Source: Methanosarcina sp. MSH10X1 (GTDB lineage: Archaea; Halobacteriota; Methanosarcinia; Methanosarcinales; Methanosarcinaceae). From it: a stretch of DNA of 64,000 bases. The translations under genes were made by a program, and so were the position numbers. Below the pieces are notes generated by a model, which had not been told where the DNA came from, did no database searches, and saw only the letters and a list, made by a program, of their open reading frames with translations. Below, in pieces: positions 1-8,116 of this stretch (position 1 is the first letter of the stretch; each line of letters starts with the position of its first letter). Location of the stretch: the NCBI RefSeq assembly GCF_004099695.1, contig NZ_SCHL01000003.1:1-64000 (forward strand), given 5' to 3'.

Positions 1-990
1 GTTACGGGGCATTCCAGGAACGAGTTGATAGGAACGGACTTTTCGGACTATTTTACCGAGCCCGAAAAAGCCAGAGAGGGTTATCAACAGGTGTTCAGGG
101 AAGGATTGGTACTGGATTATGAGCTTGAAATCCATCACAGGGATGGATATGTTACACCGGTTCTGTATAACGCATCGATTTACAGGAATGAATATGGTGA
201 GGTTATAGGGATTTTTGCTGCAGCACGTGATATTACTGAGCGGAAAAAGGCAGAAAAAATGCTAAATCTGAAATTAGATGAACTTGCTCGCTCAAATGCC
301 GAACTGGAGCAATTTGCTTACGTGTCATCCCACGACTTGCAGGAGCCCTTAAGAATGATAGCAAGCTACCTGCAGCTCTTACAGAGAAAATATCAGGGAG
401 AACTTGACGATAAGGCTGATAAATACATCTATTTTGCTGTGGACGGGGCTTCCCGCATGCAAAACCTGATAAATGATCTCTTAGAGTTTTCGAGAGTAAC
501 CACCAAAGCCAGAGAATTCGAGCCTACGGATTGCAAATCTCTTCTGGATCAGGTAGTTTTTGATTTAGAAATATCTATAAAAGAAAATGAAGCCAGCGTA
601 TCTTATGGTACTCTGCCCGTGGTAATGGCTGATTCCATGCAGCTTGCACAGGTGTTCCAGAACCTTATCAGCAATGCGATAAAATTCCGCAGTGAGAAAG
701 TCCCGGAAATAGAGATTTCTGCAAAGAAAAAGGCAGATAAATGGCTATTCTCAGTACGGGATAACGGAATTGGAATTGATCCCAAATTTTCTCAGAGAAT
801 TTTTGAGGTTTTTAAAAGGCTTCACAAAAAGGAAGATTATCCAGGAACAGGCATCGGACTTTCAATTTGTAAAAAGATCATAGAAAGACACGGAGGGCGT
901 ATCTGGGTAGAATCCGAATTGGGTAACGGTTCGGTTTTCTATTTCACTTTGCCATTAGTCCCTGCGGAAATTCCAGAGACTTTAAAGTAA
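1..990 (+). CDS. PAS-domain sensor histidine kinase, 5' end cut by window edge
   Basis: The frame is open from base 1 and the first residues (VTGHSRNELIGTDF) are the middle of a PAS domain, so the true start lies upstream; the ATG at 25 is internal. A PAS/PAC region is followed by a HisKA dimerisation helix with the H-box SSHDLQEPLRM, then a HATPase domain with the N-box (NLISNAIKF), G1 box (DNGIGID) and G2 box (GTGIGLSICKKI). There is no membrane segment in the visible part. It probably autophosphorylates on the H-box histidine and passes phosphate to a receiver; the stand-alone receiver protein starting at 1079 is the obvious partner. The signal sensed cannot be read from the sequence. Confidence 0.9.
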   Translation, partial: VTGHSRNELIGTDFSDYFTEPEKAREGYQQVFREGLVLDYELEIHHRDGYVTPVLYNASIYRNEYGEVIGIFAAARDITERKKAEKMLNLKLDELARSNAELEQFAYVSSHDLQEPLRMIASYLQLLQRKYQGELDDKADKYIYFAVDGASRMQNLINDLLEFSRVTTKAREFEPTDCKSLLDQVVFDLEISIKENEASVSYGTLPVVMADSMQLAQVFQNLISNAIKFRSEKVPEIEISAKKKADKWLFSVRDNGIGIDPKFSQRIFEVFKRLHKKEDYPGTGIGLSICKKIIERHGGRIWVESELGNGSVFYFTLPLVPAEIPETLK

Positions 991-1078
991 AAATTTAATT
1001 TTTAAATATCCGGTTCAGATTCGATAACTAACTTTGGAAGAACTGAAAATTTTATTTATAGCCAGGAAGGACATAAAA

Positions 1079-1525
1079 ATGAGAACTCACATACCAGCCA
1101 GATCCATAGAGATCCTTTTAGTAGAGGACAGTAAAGGCGATATAGGTTTAATTGAAGAAGTTTTTGAAGATGCGAAAATCGGGAACATTCTTCATATTGT
1201 AGAGGACGGAGAAGAAGCAATCGCCTTTTTACGCGGCGAAGGGCAATTTTCAGGCGTCCCGCGTCCGGATATAATACTTCTGGACTTGAATTTGCCAAAA
1301 AAAGACGGTCGCGAAGTTCTTGAGGAAGTGAAAGGCGATGATGAACTTAAAAATATACCTGTTGTGGTCTTAACGACTTCCAAAGCCGAAGAAGACATAC
1401 TGAAATCTTATAATCTTCATGCCAATGCCTACATCACCAAACCTGTTGACTTCGATCAGTTTATAAAAGTAGTTAAATCCATAGAAAGTTTCTGGCTTGA
1501 GATTGTCAAATTACCATCGAAATAA
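1079..1525 (+). CDS. Single-domain response regulator (Rcp1-like receiver)
   Basis: The protein is 148 residues and consists only of a CheY-like receiver: acidic pair E16-D17, phosphoacceptor D69 in LLDLNLPKKDG, a TTS switch motif and a conserved lysine in ITKPVD. There is no output domain, as in Rcp1-type regulators that pair with phytochrome-like or PAS kinases. The ATG at 1079 is chosen over the in-frame TTG at 1034 because AGGAAGG lies 8 bases before it. It sits between a PAS kinase and a receiver-kinase hybrid, so it probably shuttles phosphate within this three-gene set. Confidence 0.88.
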   Translation: MRTHIPARSIEILLVEDSKGDIGLIEEVFEDAKIGNILHIVEDGEEAIAFLRGEGQFSGVPRPDIILLDLNLPKKDGREVLEEVKGDDELKNIPVVVLTTSKAEEDILKSYNLHANAYITKPVDFDQFIKVVKSIESFWLEIVKLPSK

Positions 1526-1556
1526 CACCAGAATAATCCGGATAGGACGGCCTGAA

Positions 1557-3422
1557 ATGGATGAAAAGATCAAAATCCTGCTTTTTGAGGACAATCCCGG
1601 AGATGCAGGTCTGATTGAAGAGATGCTTGAAGAGTTTGCCGATTTTCTATATGAACTTAGAAACGTTGAGACCCTTAGTGAAGGTTTAAACCTTCTTAAG
1701 GAGAGTACGTTTGATGTAATATTATCTGATCTGGGACTGCCAGACAGCGATGGCATCGATACTTTTCTAGGAATCCATGCAAGGAATTCACGAATTCCCA
1801 TTATAATCCTGACCGGGATAAATGATGAAAGAATAGGAATCGATTCTGTAAAGAAGGGCGCCCAGGACTATCTGGTCAAAGGGCAGGTAGACGGCAGGTT
1901 ATTGAAACGTTCTATCCAGTATTCCATTGAGCGCAAAAAAGCCGAGGAGAAGGTCCAGAATCTGGCGAATATCGTGGAGTCGTCAAATGATGCTATTATA
2001 ACAAAATCTCTTGATGGTATTATTACAAGCTGGAATAAAGGGGCAGAGCATGTATATGGGTATCCGGCTGAGGAAATCCTGGGCAAGCCCGCAGCACTCC
2101 TGATACCATTCTCACTGGTCCAGGAACCGAAAGAATTAATTGAACTGATTAAGCGGGGAAAGAAAATTCGCCAGTATGAGACTTCACGGTTAAGAAAAGA
2201 CGGCAGGATAATAGATGTGTCAATGACCCTTTCTCCGATCTTCGATGTCTCCGGAGAGCTTATAGCTATCTCGGTTATTGCCAGAGATATAACGGAAAGT
2301 AAAAAGGCTGAAGAAAAACTTCAGAAAAGTGAGGAAAGGTACAGGATCGTTACGGAGCAGACAGGTCAGCTCATTTACGAGTACGATACTGAGGAAAATA
2401 AGATTTACTGGGCAGGTGACATAGAGAAAGTTACGGGATATGCTCAGGAAGAATTGCTGAATACCGGCATCAAGCTATGGGCAAATAATGTTCATCCTGA
2501 TGACCAGAGGAAAGTCTGGGATCAGAAAATAATAGACTGCAGCCAGAACATAAAAGACATTGAAAATAAGAGAAATTTTCATCTGGAATATCGCTTTAGA
2601 AGGAAGGACGGAGAATATATCCATATAGAAGATCATGGAGTTTGTCTTCAGAAGGGGAATTATCTCACAAACAAAGTCCTTGGGATAATGAAGGATATCA
2701 CAGAGAGAAAAAAGGCTGAAAATGTCCTGAAAAAGATCGAAGAAGCCCGGAAAAAAGAAATTCATCACAGAATAAAAAATAATCTGCAGGTAATTTCATC
2801 CCTGCTCGACCTCCAGGCTGAAAAATTCGCTGGCAATGACAGCTATAACACTTCAAAAGTCCTTGCAGCCTTCCGGGACAGTCAGAATCGGGTTATTTCT
2901 ATGGCCCTGATTCACGAAGAACTGTACGGGTCAAGAGAAGTCAGTACGCTTAACTTCGGAGCATACCTGCAAAAGCTTACCGAGGAGCTTTTCAGGTGTT
3001 ATAGCGTCGGAGCTTCCGGAGTCCACCTGCTTCTGGAAATCGAGGAAAATATTTTTTTTAATATGGATACCGCAGTCCCGCTGGGGATGATTGTTAACGA
3101 GCTTGTATCAAACTCTCTCAAACACGCATTTCCAGGTGAGAGTACCGGAGAGATCCGGATCAAGCTCTCCAGTGGAGGAAACGGAAAATCCGTCAATGGC
3201 AAGACCGGAGGAAAAAACGAAGAGTGCAAAAACAACTGTTATACCCTGACCGTCTCGGACAACGGAGCAGGTATACCTGAGAGTGTCAGTATAGAAGATT
3301 CCGACACGCTTGGAATACAACTGGTGACGATCCTTGTAGACCAGTTAGACGGAATACTCGAATTGAACAGGGAGTCCGGAACTGAATTTGTTATAGAACT
3401 TACAGTTGAGGAAGATCAGTAA
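1557..3422 (+). CDS. Hybrid receiver-PAS-PAS sensor histidine kinase (HisKA_2 type)
   Basis: The 621-residue protein begins with a receiver domain (phosphoacceptor D58 in LSDLGLPDSDG), continues with two PAS/PAC units (about residues 130-250 and 260-395) and ends with a HisKA_2-type kinase core: the histidine lies in EIHHRIKNNLQVISSLLDLQ, with N-box NELVSNSLKHAF and G-box SDNGAGIPE. A basic, low-complexity insertion (GGNGKSVNGKTGGKNEE) interrupts the ATPase domain. I start it at ATG 1557, where receiver homology begins; an in-frame TTG at 1497 would overlap the previous gene. An N-terminal receiver makes the kinase a likely target of phosphorelay from its neighbours. It has no membrane helices, so it is probably cytoplasmic. 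Confidence 0.88.
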   Translation: MDEKIKILLFEDNPGDAGLIEEMLEEFADFLYELRNVETLSEGLNLLKESTFDVILSDLGLPDSDGIDTFLGIHARNSRIPIIILTGINDERIGIDSVKKGAQDYLVKGQVDGRLLKRSIQYSIERKKAEEKVQNLANIVESSNDAIITKSLDGIITSWNKGAEHVYGYPAEEILGKPAALLIPFSLVQEPKELIELIKRGKKIRQYETSRLRKDGRIIDVSMTLSPIFDVSGELIAISVIARDITESKKAEEKLQKSEERYRIVTEQTGQLIYEYDTEENKIYWAGDIEKVTGYAQEELLNTGIKLWANNVHPDDQRKVWDQKIIDCSQNIKDIENKRNFHLEYRFRRKDGEYIHIEDHGVCLQKGNYLTNKVLGIMKDITERKKAENVLKKIEEARKKEIHHRIKNNLQVISSLLDLQAEKFAGNDSYNTSKVLAAFRDSQNRVISMALIHEELYGSREVSTLNFGAYLQKLTEELFRCYSVGASGVHLLLEIEENIFFNMDTAVPLGMIVNELVSNSLKHAFPGESTGEIRIKLSSGGNGKSVNGKTGGKNEECKNNCYTLTVSDNGAGIPESVSIEDSDTLGIQLVTILVDQLDGILELNRESGTEFVIELTVEEDQ

Positions 3423-3940
3423 AAGCGTTTCAGGAACTCTTTGAGGCTACAGAAAGCTTTGCTACAGAAAACTTTAATTTTTAAACTGGCTTTCATCAAA
3501 AGATCATCGATCAAGTGACCTATCAATAGATAAGTGGTACATCCAACAAGTAACCATCAAGACAAATAGAGTGATCTATCAAGATAAATAGAGTGATCTA
3601 TAGACAAGGTGTTTTATCGATTAAGTGATCTATCAATTACGTGCTCTACCAGAATAGGTCAGGTATGGATTATATGGGATTCCGGATTAATTATTACTTC
3701 ATTTTTGGAGAGGGTGACTGACGGGAAATCGGGACGTTATTCAGAATCGGGGCAAAAGTCTCCGTTTACCCGGATATATGGAGAAACAAATTAGTTTTTG
3801 GCCTTACTTTTAAAAAAGTGAAAATCCTCGTACATATAGCTTTCCGGCAAAATCGGGGCAAAATCCCGAAAAATCCTGCACGTAAGAAAGAAATTTAGCT
3901 TAAATTCACAGAAAACCGGGGAGAAAAAATCATCTTACCA
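3423..3940. other. Intergenic stretch with degenerate short repeats
   Basis: No convincing gene is present. Between about 3490 and 3650 the motif AGTGATCTATCAA and variants (AGTGACCTATCAA, GAGTGATCTATAGA) recur at least five times at irregular spacing. A 61-codon open frame at 3609-3794 is made largely of this repeat material and is not accepted as a gene. Confidence 0.5.
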
Positions 3941-3947
3941 TAAACTA

Positions 3948-3954
3948 TTTATAG
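3948..3954 (+). promoter_or_regulatory. Archaeal TATA box upstream of the structured leader and tRNA-Lys
   Basis: TTTATAG in an AT-rich setting. A start about 25 bases downstream would fall near 3975, directly before the GC-rich folded segment and about 100 bases before the tRNA. Confidence 0.45.
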
Positions 3955-3970
3955 AATAGCTATAATTAGA

Positions 3971-4040
3971 GGGTTGCACCGGTGTAAGAGGTGCTCCCTG
4001 ATGCAGCGGGGCAGCAGGGTGCCATGAAAAAACACCGTTG
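3971..4040 (+). ncRNA. Possible structured small RNA or tRNA leader
   Basis: This GC-rich island lies in AT-rich DNA, about 20-25 bases after a TATA-like box. The core 3996-4018 folds as CCCTG/CAGGG, an A-G mismatch, then TGC/GCA around a six-base loop, with GG/CC closing outside. An ACA followed by three bases occurs at 4032-4037, the place where an H/ACA-type guide would end, but I cannot identify a guide pocket. It may equally be the processed leader of the tRNA-Lys precursor. Confidence 0.3.
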
Positions 4041-4072
4041 TGTAAAGAAGTAAAGATGTCGAAAAAGTAACT

Positions 4073-4149
4073 GGGCCCGTAGCTCAGTCAGGCAGAGCGA
4101 CTGGCTTTTAACCAGTCGGCCTAGGGTTCAAATCCCTACGGGCCCGCCA
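4073..4149 (+). tRNA. tRNA-Lys (anticodon TTT)
   Basis: A full cloverleaf can be drawn: acceptor GGGCCCG/CGGGCCC, D-stem GCTC/GAGC, anticodon stem ACTGG/CCAGT with loop CTTTTAA giving anticodon TTT, and T-stem TAGGG/CCCTA with loop TTCAAAT. The discriminator is G4146 and the 3' CCA is encoded at 4147-4149. It lies on the same strand as, and 85 bases upstream of, rpoH. Confidence 0.97.
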
Positions 4150-4234
4150 TATTCTTTATTATACCCGGCGGAAAGGCCATTCGCGGGAAAGTTTAGCCAA
4201 GTTTTTTTAATACTTTATTTTTGGAGGAAAGGAT

Positions 4235-4471
4235 TTGACAAAATTCAGCCTGCTCGACCATGAGTCGGTCCCTAAACATGAAATAATGTCTGAGGGCGAG
4301 TTAAAGTCTGTTTTAAGCAAGTATTCTATTGAAAAGGAACAACTTCCGAAAATCAAAGTGCAGGATCCTGTTAGTAAAGAAATAGGAGCTGTTATCGGAG
4401 ACGTAGTGAAAATCACAAGAAAGAGTCAAACTGCAGGGGAGGCAGAGTATTACAGACTTGTGATCGAGTAA
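4235..4471 (+). CDS. rpoH: DNA-directed RNA polymerase subunit H
   Basis: This 78-residue protein matches archaeal RpoH, the counterpart of the eukaryotic Rpb5 C-terminal domain, in length and motifs (LLDHESVPKHEIMSEGE, then DPVSKEIGAVIGDVVKI near the end). It forms part of the lower jaw of RNA polymerase, gripping downstream DNA. The start is TTG at 4235, with GGAGG at 4223-4227. It is the first gene of the polymerase series; a gap of about 150 bases separates it from rpoB''. Confidence 0.95.
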   Translation: MTKFSLLDHESVPKHEIMSEGELKSVLSKYSIEKEQLPKIKVQDPVSKEIGAVIGDVVKITRKSQTAGEAEYYRLVIE

Positions 4472-4625
4472 GCGGAGGGGAGTAAACCGCTTGCATGATC
4501 ATGTTTTTCAGGAATGTCTTTTTGAATTCCATGCACCATCGTACGGAAAAATTCAACAACTGCACATCGATCTGAAGATCACAATTTTTTGGTTTTCATT
4601 TTAACAAAGCAAAGAGGGTGCTATC

Positions 4626-6275
4626 ATCGTAGTAGAAACCAGTACACTAGCGCAGGCTTATTTTACGCGGGACAAGATAGTGCAGCACCATATAGACTCA
4701 TTTAACAAGTTTATAGATTACGGGCTGCAAAAAATCATAGATGAACAGAGAATAATAGAAACCGATATCGAGGATACCTACCTGAAACTCGGCAAGATCC
4801 GGGTAGAACATCCTGTGGTAAAGGAAGCAGACGGGGCAATCGAAAAACTCTATCCCAACGAAGCAAGGCTCAGGAACCTTTCGTACTCAGGCCCTCTCTA
4901 CCTTGAAATGAGCGTGGTGAAAGAAGGAGTTGAGTCTGACGTAATGGAAGCAAAAATCGGTCAGCTTCCTATCATGGTCAAATCCAAGATCTGTAATCTT
5001 CCGGGGCTCAGTGAAACCGAAAAAGTCCGCTATGGGGAAGATCCTCTTGACCCGGGGGGATATTTCATTATCGGCGGTACTGAAAGGGTGGTTATGACCC
5101 TTGAAGACCTTGCTCCTAATAAAATTCTTGTAGAGTATGGGGAGAGGTACGGCGATACCATAGAGGTTGCAAAGGTTTTCTCCCAGAAACGCGGATACAG
5201 GGCTCTCGTAATCGTAGAAAGAGGGAGAAAGTCCCTGCTTGAAGTTTCTTTCCCTTCGATCTCAGGCAGAGTATTCTTCATTACCCTTATGAGAGCTCTC
5301 GGGATTGTAACTGACGAAGATATAGTAAATGCAGTTTCAAGTGATCCCGAAATTATCAAGTTCATGCTGGAAAACCTGGAAGAAGCCGAGGTTGAGACCC
5401 AGGAAGAAGCAATCGAGAAAATCGGGGCAAGGGTTGCTGCAGGTCAGGCTAAGGAATACCAGATAAAAAGAGCAAACTATGTCATTGACAGGTACCTGTT
5501 CCCCCACCTTGGAAACGACATGAGGGACAGGGTCTCCAAGGCTCACTTCCTGGCAAGAATGGCTGAATCCTGCTTCGAGCTGGCTCTTGGCAAGCGTTCG
5601 GAAGACGACAAAGACCACTATGCAAACAAAAGGCTGAAACTCGCAGGCGACCTGATGGAAGACCTCTTCAGGGTATCTTTCAACAGGCTTGCAAGAGATA
5701 TAAAATACCAGCTCGAGCGTGCAAACATGAGGAACAGGGAACTGAACGTTGCCACGATAGTCAGGGCAGACGTGTTAACTGACCGCCTGCAACACCCGCT
5801 GGCAACCGGAAACTGGGTTGGTGGAAGAACAGGTGTATCCCAGCTTCTGGATAGGAACGACTATATCTCCACACTCTCCCACCTGCGCCGTGTAATTTCT
5901 CCGCTTTCCCGTGCCCAGCCTCACTTCGAGGCAAGAGACCTGCACGCAACCCAGTGGGGAAGGCTCTGTCCTTCAGAAACCCCTGAAGGCCCGAACTGTG
6001 GCCTGGTGAAAAATTTTGCCGAGATGGTTGAGCTTTCCACAGGAATAGAAGAGACAGACGGCATGAAGAAAATACTCCATGACCTGAACGTCGAGCGTGT
6101 GGTTGTAAAGGTGCCTGAACTTCCTGCCAAGCTGAAAGAAACCTTACTTGATGAATTCGGGGAAGAGATTGTTGAAGAGTTTGAAGAGACCACGGAAGTT
6201 GAAACCAAATACAAAGACGATGAGTTCTACGATTATTCAGATATGGACGATTCCGGATCAATGTTCGGAGATTGA
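4626..6275 (+). CDS. rpoB2: DNA-directed RNA polymerase subunit B'' (N-terminal half of split B)
   Basis: This is the N-terminal half of the archaeal second-largest subunit (lobe and protrusion, fork loop), recognisable by [26 protein letters not shown] and [20 protein letters not shown]. The first ordinary start codon in frame is GTG 4680, but the family-conserved segment [11 protein letters not shown] lies upstream of it, and the frame is open back to a stop at 4602 with no ATG, GTG or TTG. A Shine-Dalgarno-like GAGGGTG at 4614-4620 precedes two ATC codons (4623, 4626), so initiation at ATC is suggested; 4626 is given tentatively and 4680 is the conservative alternative. The acidic C-terminus ends 14 bases before the start of B'. 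Confidence 0.93.
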   Translation: MVVETSTLAQAYFTRDKIVQHHIDSFNKFIDYGLQKIIDEQRIIETDIEDTYLKLGKIRVEHPVVKEADGAIEKLYPNEARLRNLSYSGPLYLEMSVVKEGVESDVMEAKIGQLPIMVKSKICNLPGLSETEKVRYGEDPLDPGGYFIIGGTERVVMTLEDLAPNKILVEYGERYGDTIEVAKVFSQKRGYRALVIVERGRKSLLEVSFPSISGRVFFITLMRALGIVTDEDIVNAVSSDPEIIKFMLENLEEAEVETQEEAIEKIGARVAAGQAKEYQIKRANYVIDRYLFPHLGNDMRDRVSKAHFLARMAESCFELALGKRSEDDKDHYANKRLKLAGDLMEDLFRVSFNRLARDIKYQLERANMRNRELNVATIVRADVLTDRLQHPLATGNWVGGRTGVSQLLDRNDYISTLSHLRRVISPLSRAQPHFEARDLHATQWGRLCPSETPEGPNCGLVKNFAEMVELSTGIEETDGMKKILHDLNVERVVVKVPELPAKLKETLLDEFGEEIVEEFEETTEVETKYKDDEFYDYSDMDDSGSMFGD

Positions 6276-6289
6276 GGGGTCGAGATTAT

Positions 6290-8104
6290 ATGACTAAAGC
6301 AAAAGTATTCATAAACGGGGAGCTTGTCGGAACCCATGACAACCCTGCGGAGCTTGTAGACGAGCTTAGAAAAATGAGGAGGCAGGGGTTCATATCCAGA
6401 CAGGTAAATGTCGCTCTTAACGATAGCACCAGGGAAGTAATTATAAACTCCGATATGGGCAGAGCAAGAAGACCCCTTCTGGTTGTAGAGAACGGAGCTC
6501 TTAAGGTAACTCCTGAGCACGTAGAGAAAATAAAGAACAAAGAAATCAATTTTGACGACCTGGTAAAAGAAGGCTGTGTAGAATACCTCGACGCTGAGGA
6601 AGAGGAAAACGCCTACATCGCACTTTACGAGGCTGATATTGGTCCCAGGCACACACACATGGAGATCGATCCAGAACTTATTCTGGGAATTTCCACGGGA
6701 ATGGTGCCTTATCCGGAACATAATGCATCTCCGCGTAACACCATGGGTGCAGCCATGATAAAGCAGTGTATCGGAGTTGCAACCGCAAACCAGAAACTCA
6801 GACCTGATACCCGTGCCCATGTCCTTCACTATCCTCAGAGGGCGCTTACCAGGACCAGAACCTCGGAAGCAATAGGTTTTGATGACAGGCCCGCAGGCCA
6901 GAACTTTGTCGTTGCAGTCCTGTCCTATGAAGGGTACAACATTGAAGACGCCCTGATTTTCAACAGAGGCTCAATCGACAGAGGTCTCGGGAGAAGCCAC
7001 TTTCTCAGGACTTTTGAAGGTGAAGAAAGAAGGTATCCGGGCGGGCAGGAAGATAAGTTCGAGATTCCCGACTCTGAGTACCGCGGAGCCCGCAGTGCAG
7101 AAGCTTACGCTAACCTGGATACCGACGGGCTTGTAAATCCCGAAACCCCGGTCGGACCTAACGATGTACTGATAGGAAAAACCAGCCCTCCAAGGTTCCT
7201 TGAAGAGCCCTCAGACTTCGGGATTGCAGTCGAGCAGAGAAGAGAAAGCTCAGTCACCATGCGGTCAAACGAAACCGGAATTGTTGACACGGTTATTCTG
7301 ACTGAATCCATTAACGGGACCAGGCTTGCCAAGGTAAAGGTAAGAGACGAAAGGATTCCCGACATAGGCGACAAATTCGCTTCAAGGCACGGGCAGAAAG
7401 GAGTTATAGGTCTTAAAGTTCCGATTGCAGATATGCCTTTTACGGAATCCGGCCTGACTCCGGACCTGATGATTAACCCGCACGCAATTCCTTCCCGTAT
7501 GACTGTAGGACATGTTCTGGAAATGATTGGCGGGAAAGTCGGTTCAATGGAAGGTCGAAGAGTTAATGCAACAGCTTTCTCCGGGGAAAATGAAGAGGAC
7601 CTCAGGGAAGCCCTTAAAAAGCACGGGTTTGCCCATACGGGAAAAGAGGTTTTCTATGACGGAGCAACGGGCAGGATGATTCCGGCAGATGTCTTTATTG
7701 GGGTCATTCTCTACCAGAAACTGCACCACATGGTCACTTCCAAGATGCATGCAAGATCACGTGGGCCTGTACAGGTGCTTACCCGCCAGCCAACCGAAGG
7801 ACGTGCCAGAGAAGGTGGTCTCAGGTTCGGAGAAATGGAGCGTGATGTGCTGGTAGGGCACGGAGCTGCCATGTCATTGAAAGAGAGGCTGCTCGACGAG
7901 TCGGACAAAGTCGTAGAACTTGTCTGTTCTCACTGCGGAATGATTGCAACGTTTGACAAGCAGCGGAATGTCTCTTTCTGCTCTGCCTGCGGGGCTGACA
8001 CGGATATATATCCTGTGGAGATGAGTTACGCATTCAAGCTCTTGCTGGACGAAATCAAATCCCTGGGAGTCGCACCCAGGCTAAATCTTGAAGATGCGGT
8101 ATGA
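6290..8104 (+). CDS. rpoB1: DNA-directed RNA polymerase subunit B' (C-terminal half of split B)
   Basis: The 604-residue protein is the C-terminal half of subunit B, carrying the hybrid-binding and wall regions and the clamp tail. Visible family motifs include [27 protein letters not shown] (the lysine near the active centre), and a C-terminal zinc site CSHC...CSAC. ATG 6290 is chosen because GAGGGG lies 10 bases upstream; an in-frame TTG at 6272 would overlap rpoB''. Splitting of B into B'' and B' is typical of methanogens. It follows B'' directly and precedes A' by 12 bases, so the three are surely one transcript. Confidence 0.97.
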   Translation: MTKAKVFINGELVGTHDNPAELVDELRKMRRQGFISRQVNVALNDSTREVIINSDMGRARRPLLVVENGALKVTPEHVEKIKNKEINFDDLVKEGCVEYLDAEEEENAYIALYEADIGPRHTHMEIDPELILGISTGMVPYPEHNASPRNTMGAAMIKQCIGVATANQKLRPDTRAHVLHYPQRALTRTRTSEAIGFDDRPAGQNFVVAVLSYEGYNIEDALIFNRGSIDRGLGRSHFLRTFEGEERRYPGGQEDKFEIPDSEYRGARSAEAYANLDTDGLVNPETPVGPNDVLIGKTSPPRFLEEPSDFGIAVEQRRESSVTMRSNETGIVDTVILTESINGTRLAKVKVRDERIPDIGDKFASRHGQKGVIGLKVPIADMPFTESGLTPDLMINPHAIPSRMTVGHVLEMIGGKVGSMEGRRVNATAFSGENEEDLREALKKHGFAHTGKEVFYDGATGRMIPADVFIGVILYQKLHHMVTSKMHARSRGPVQVLTRQPTEGRAREGGLRFGEMERDVLVGHGAAMSLKERLLDESDKVVELVCSHCGMIATFDKQRNVSFCSACGADTDIYPVEMSYAFKLLLDEIKSLGVAPRLNLEDAV

Positions 8105-8116
8105 GGTGAGGTAAAT

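Noticed and set aside
3609-3794. 61-codon open frame on + strand
   Set aside because: It consists largely of repeat-derived sequence, with no ribosome binding site and no resemblance to a protein family.
5761-6261. Long antisense frames in the RNA polymerase genes
   Set aside because: Codon-shadow frames opposite well-conserved polymerase genes; the same applies to antisense frames over EF-2, EF-1alpha and A'.
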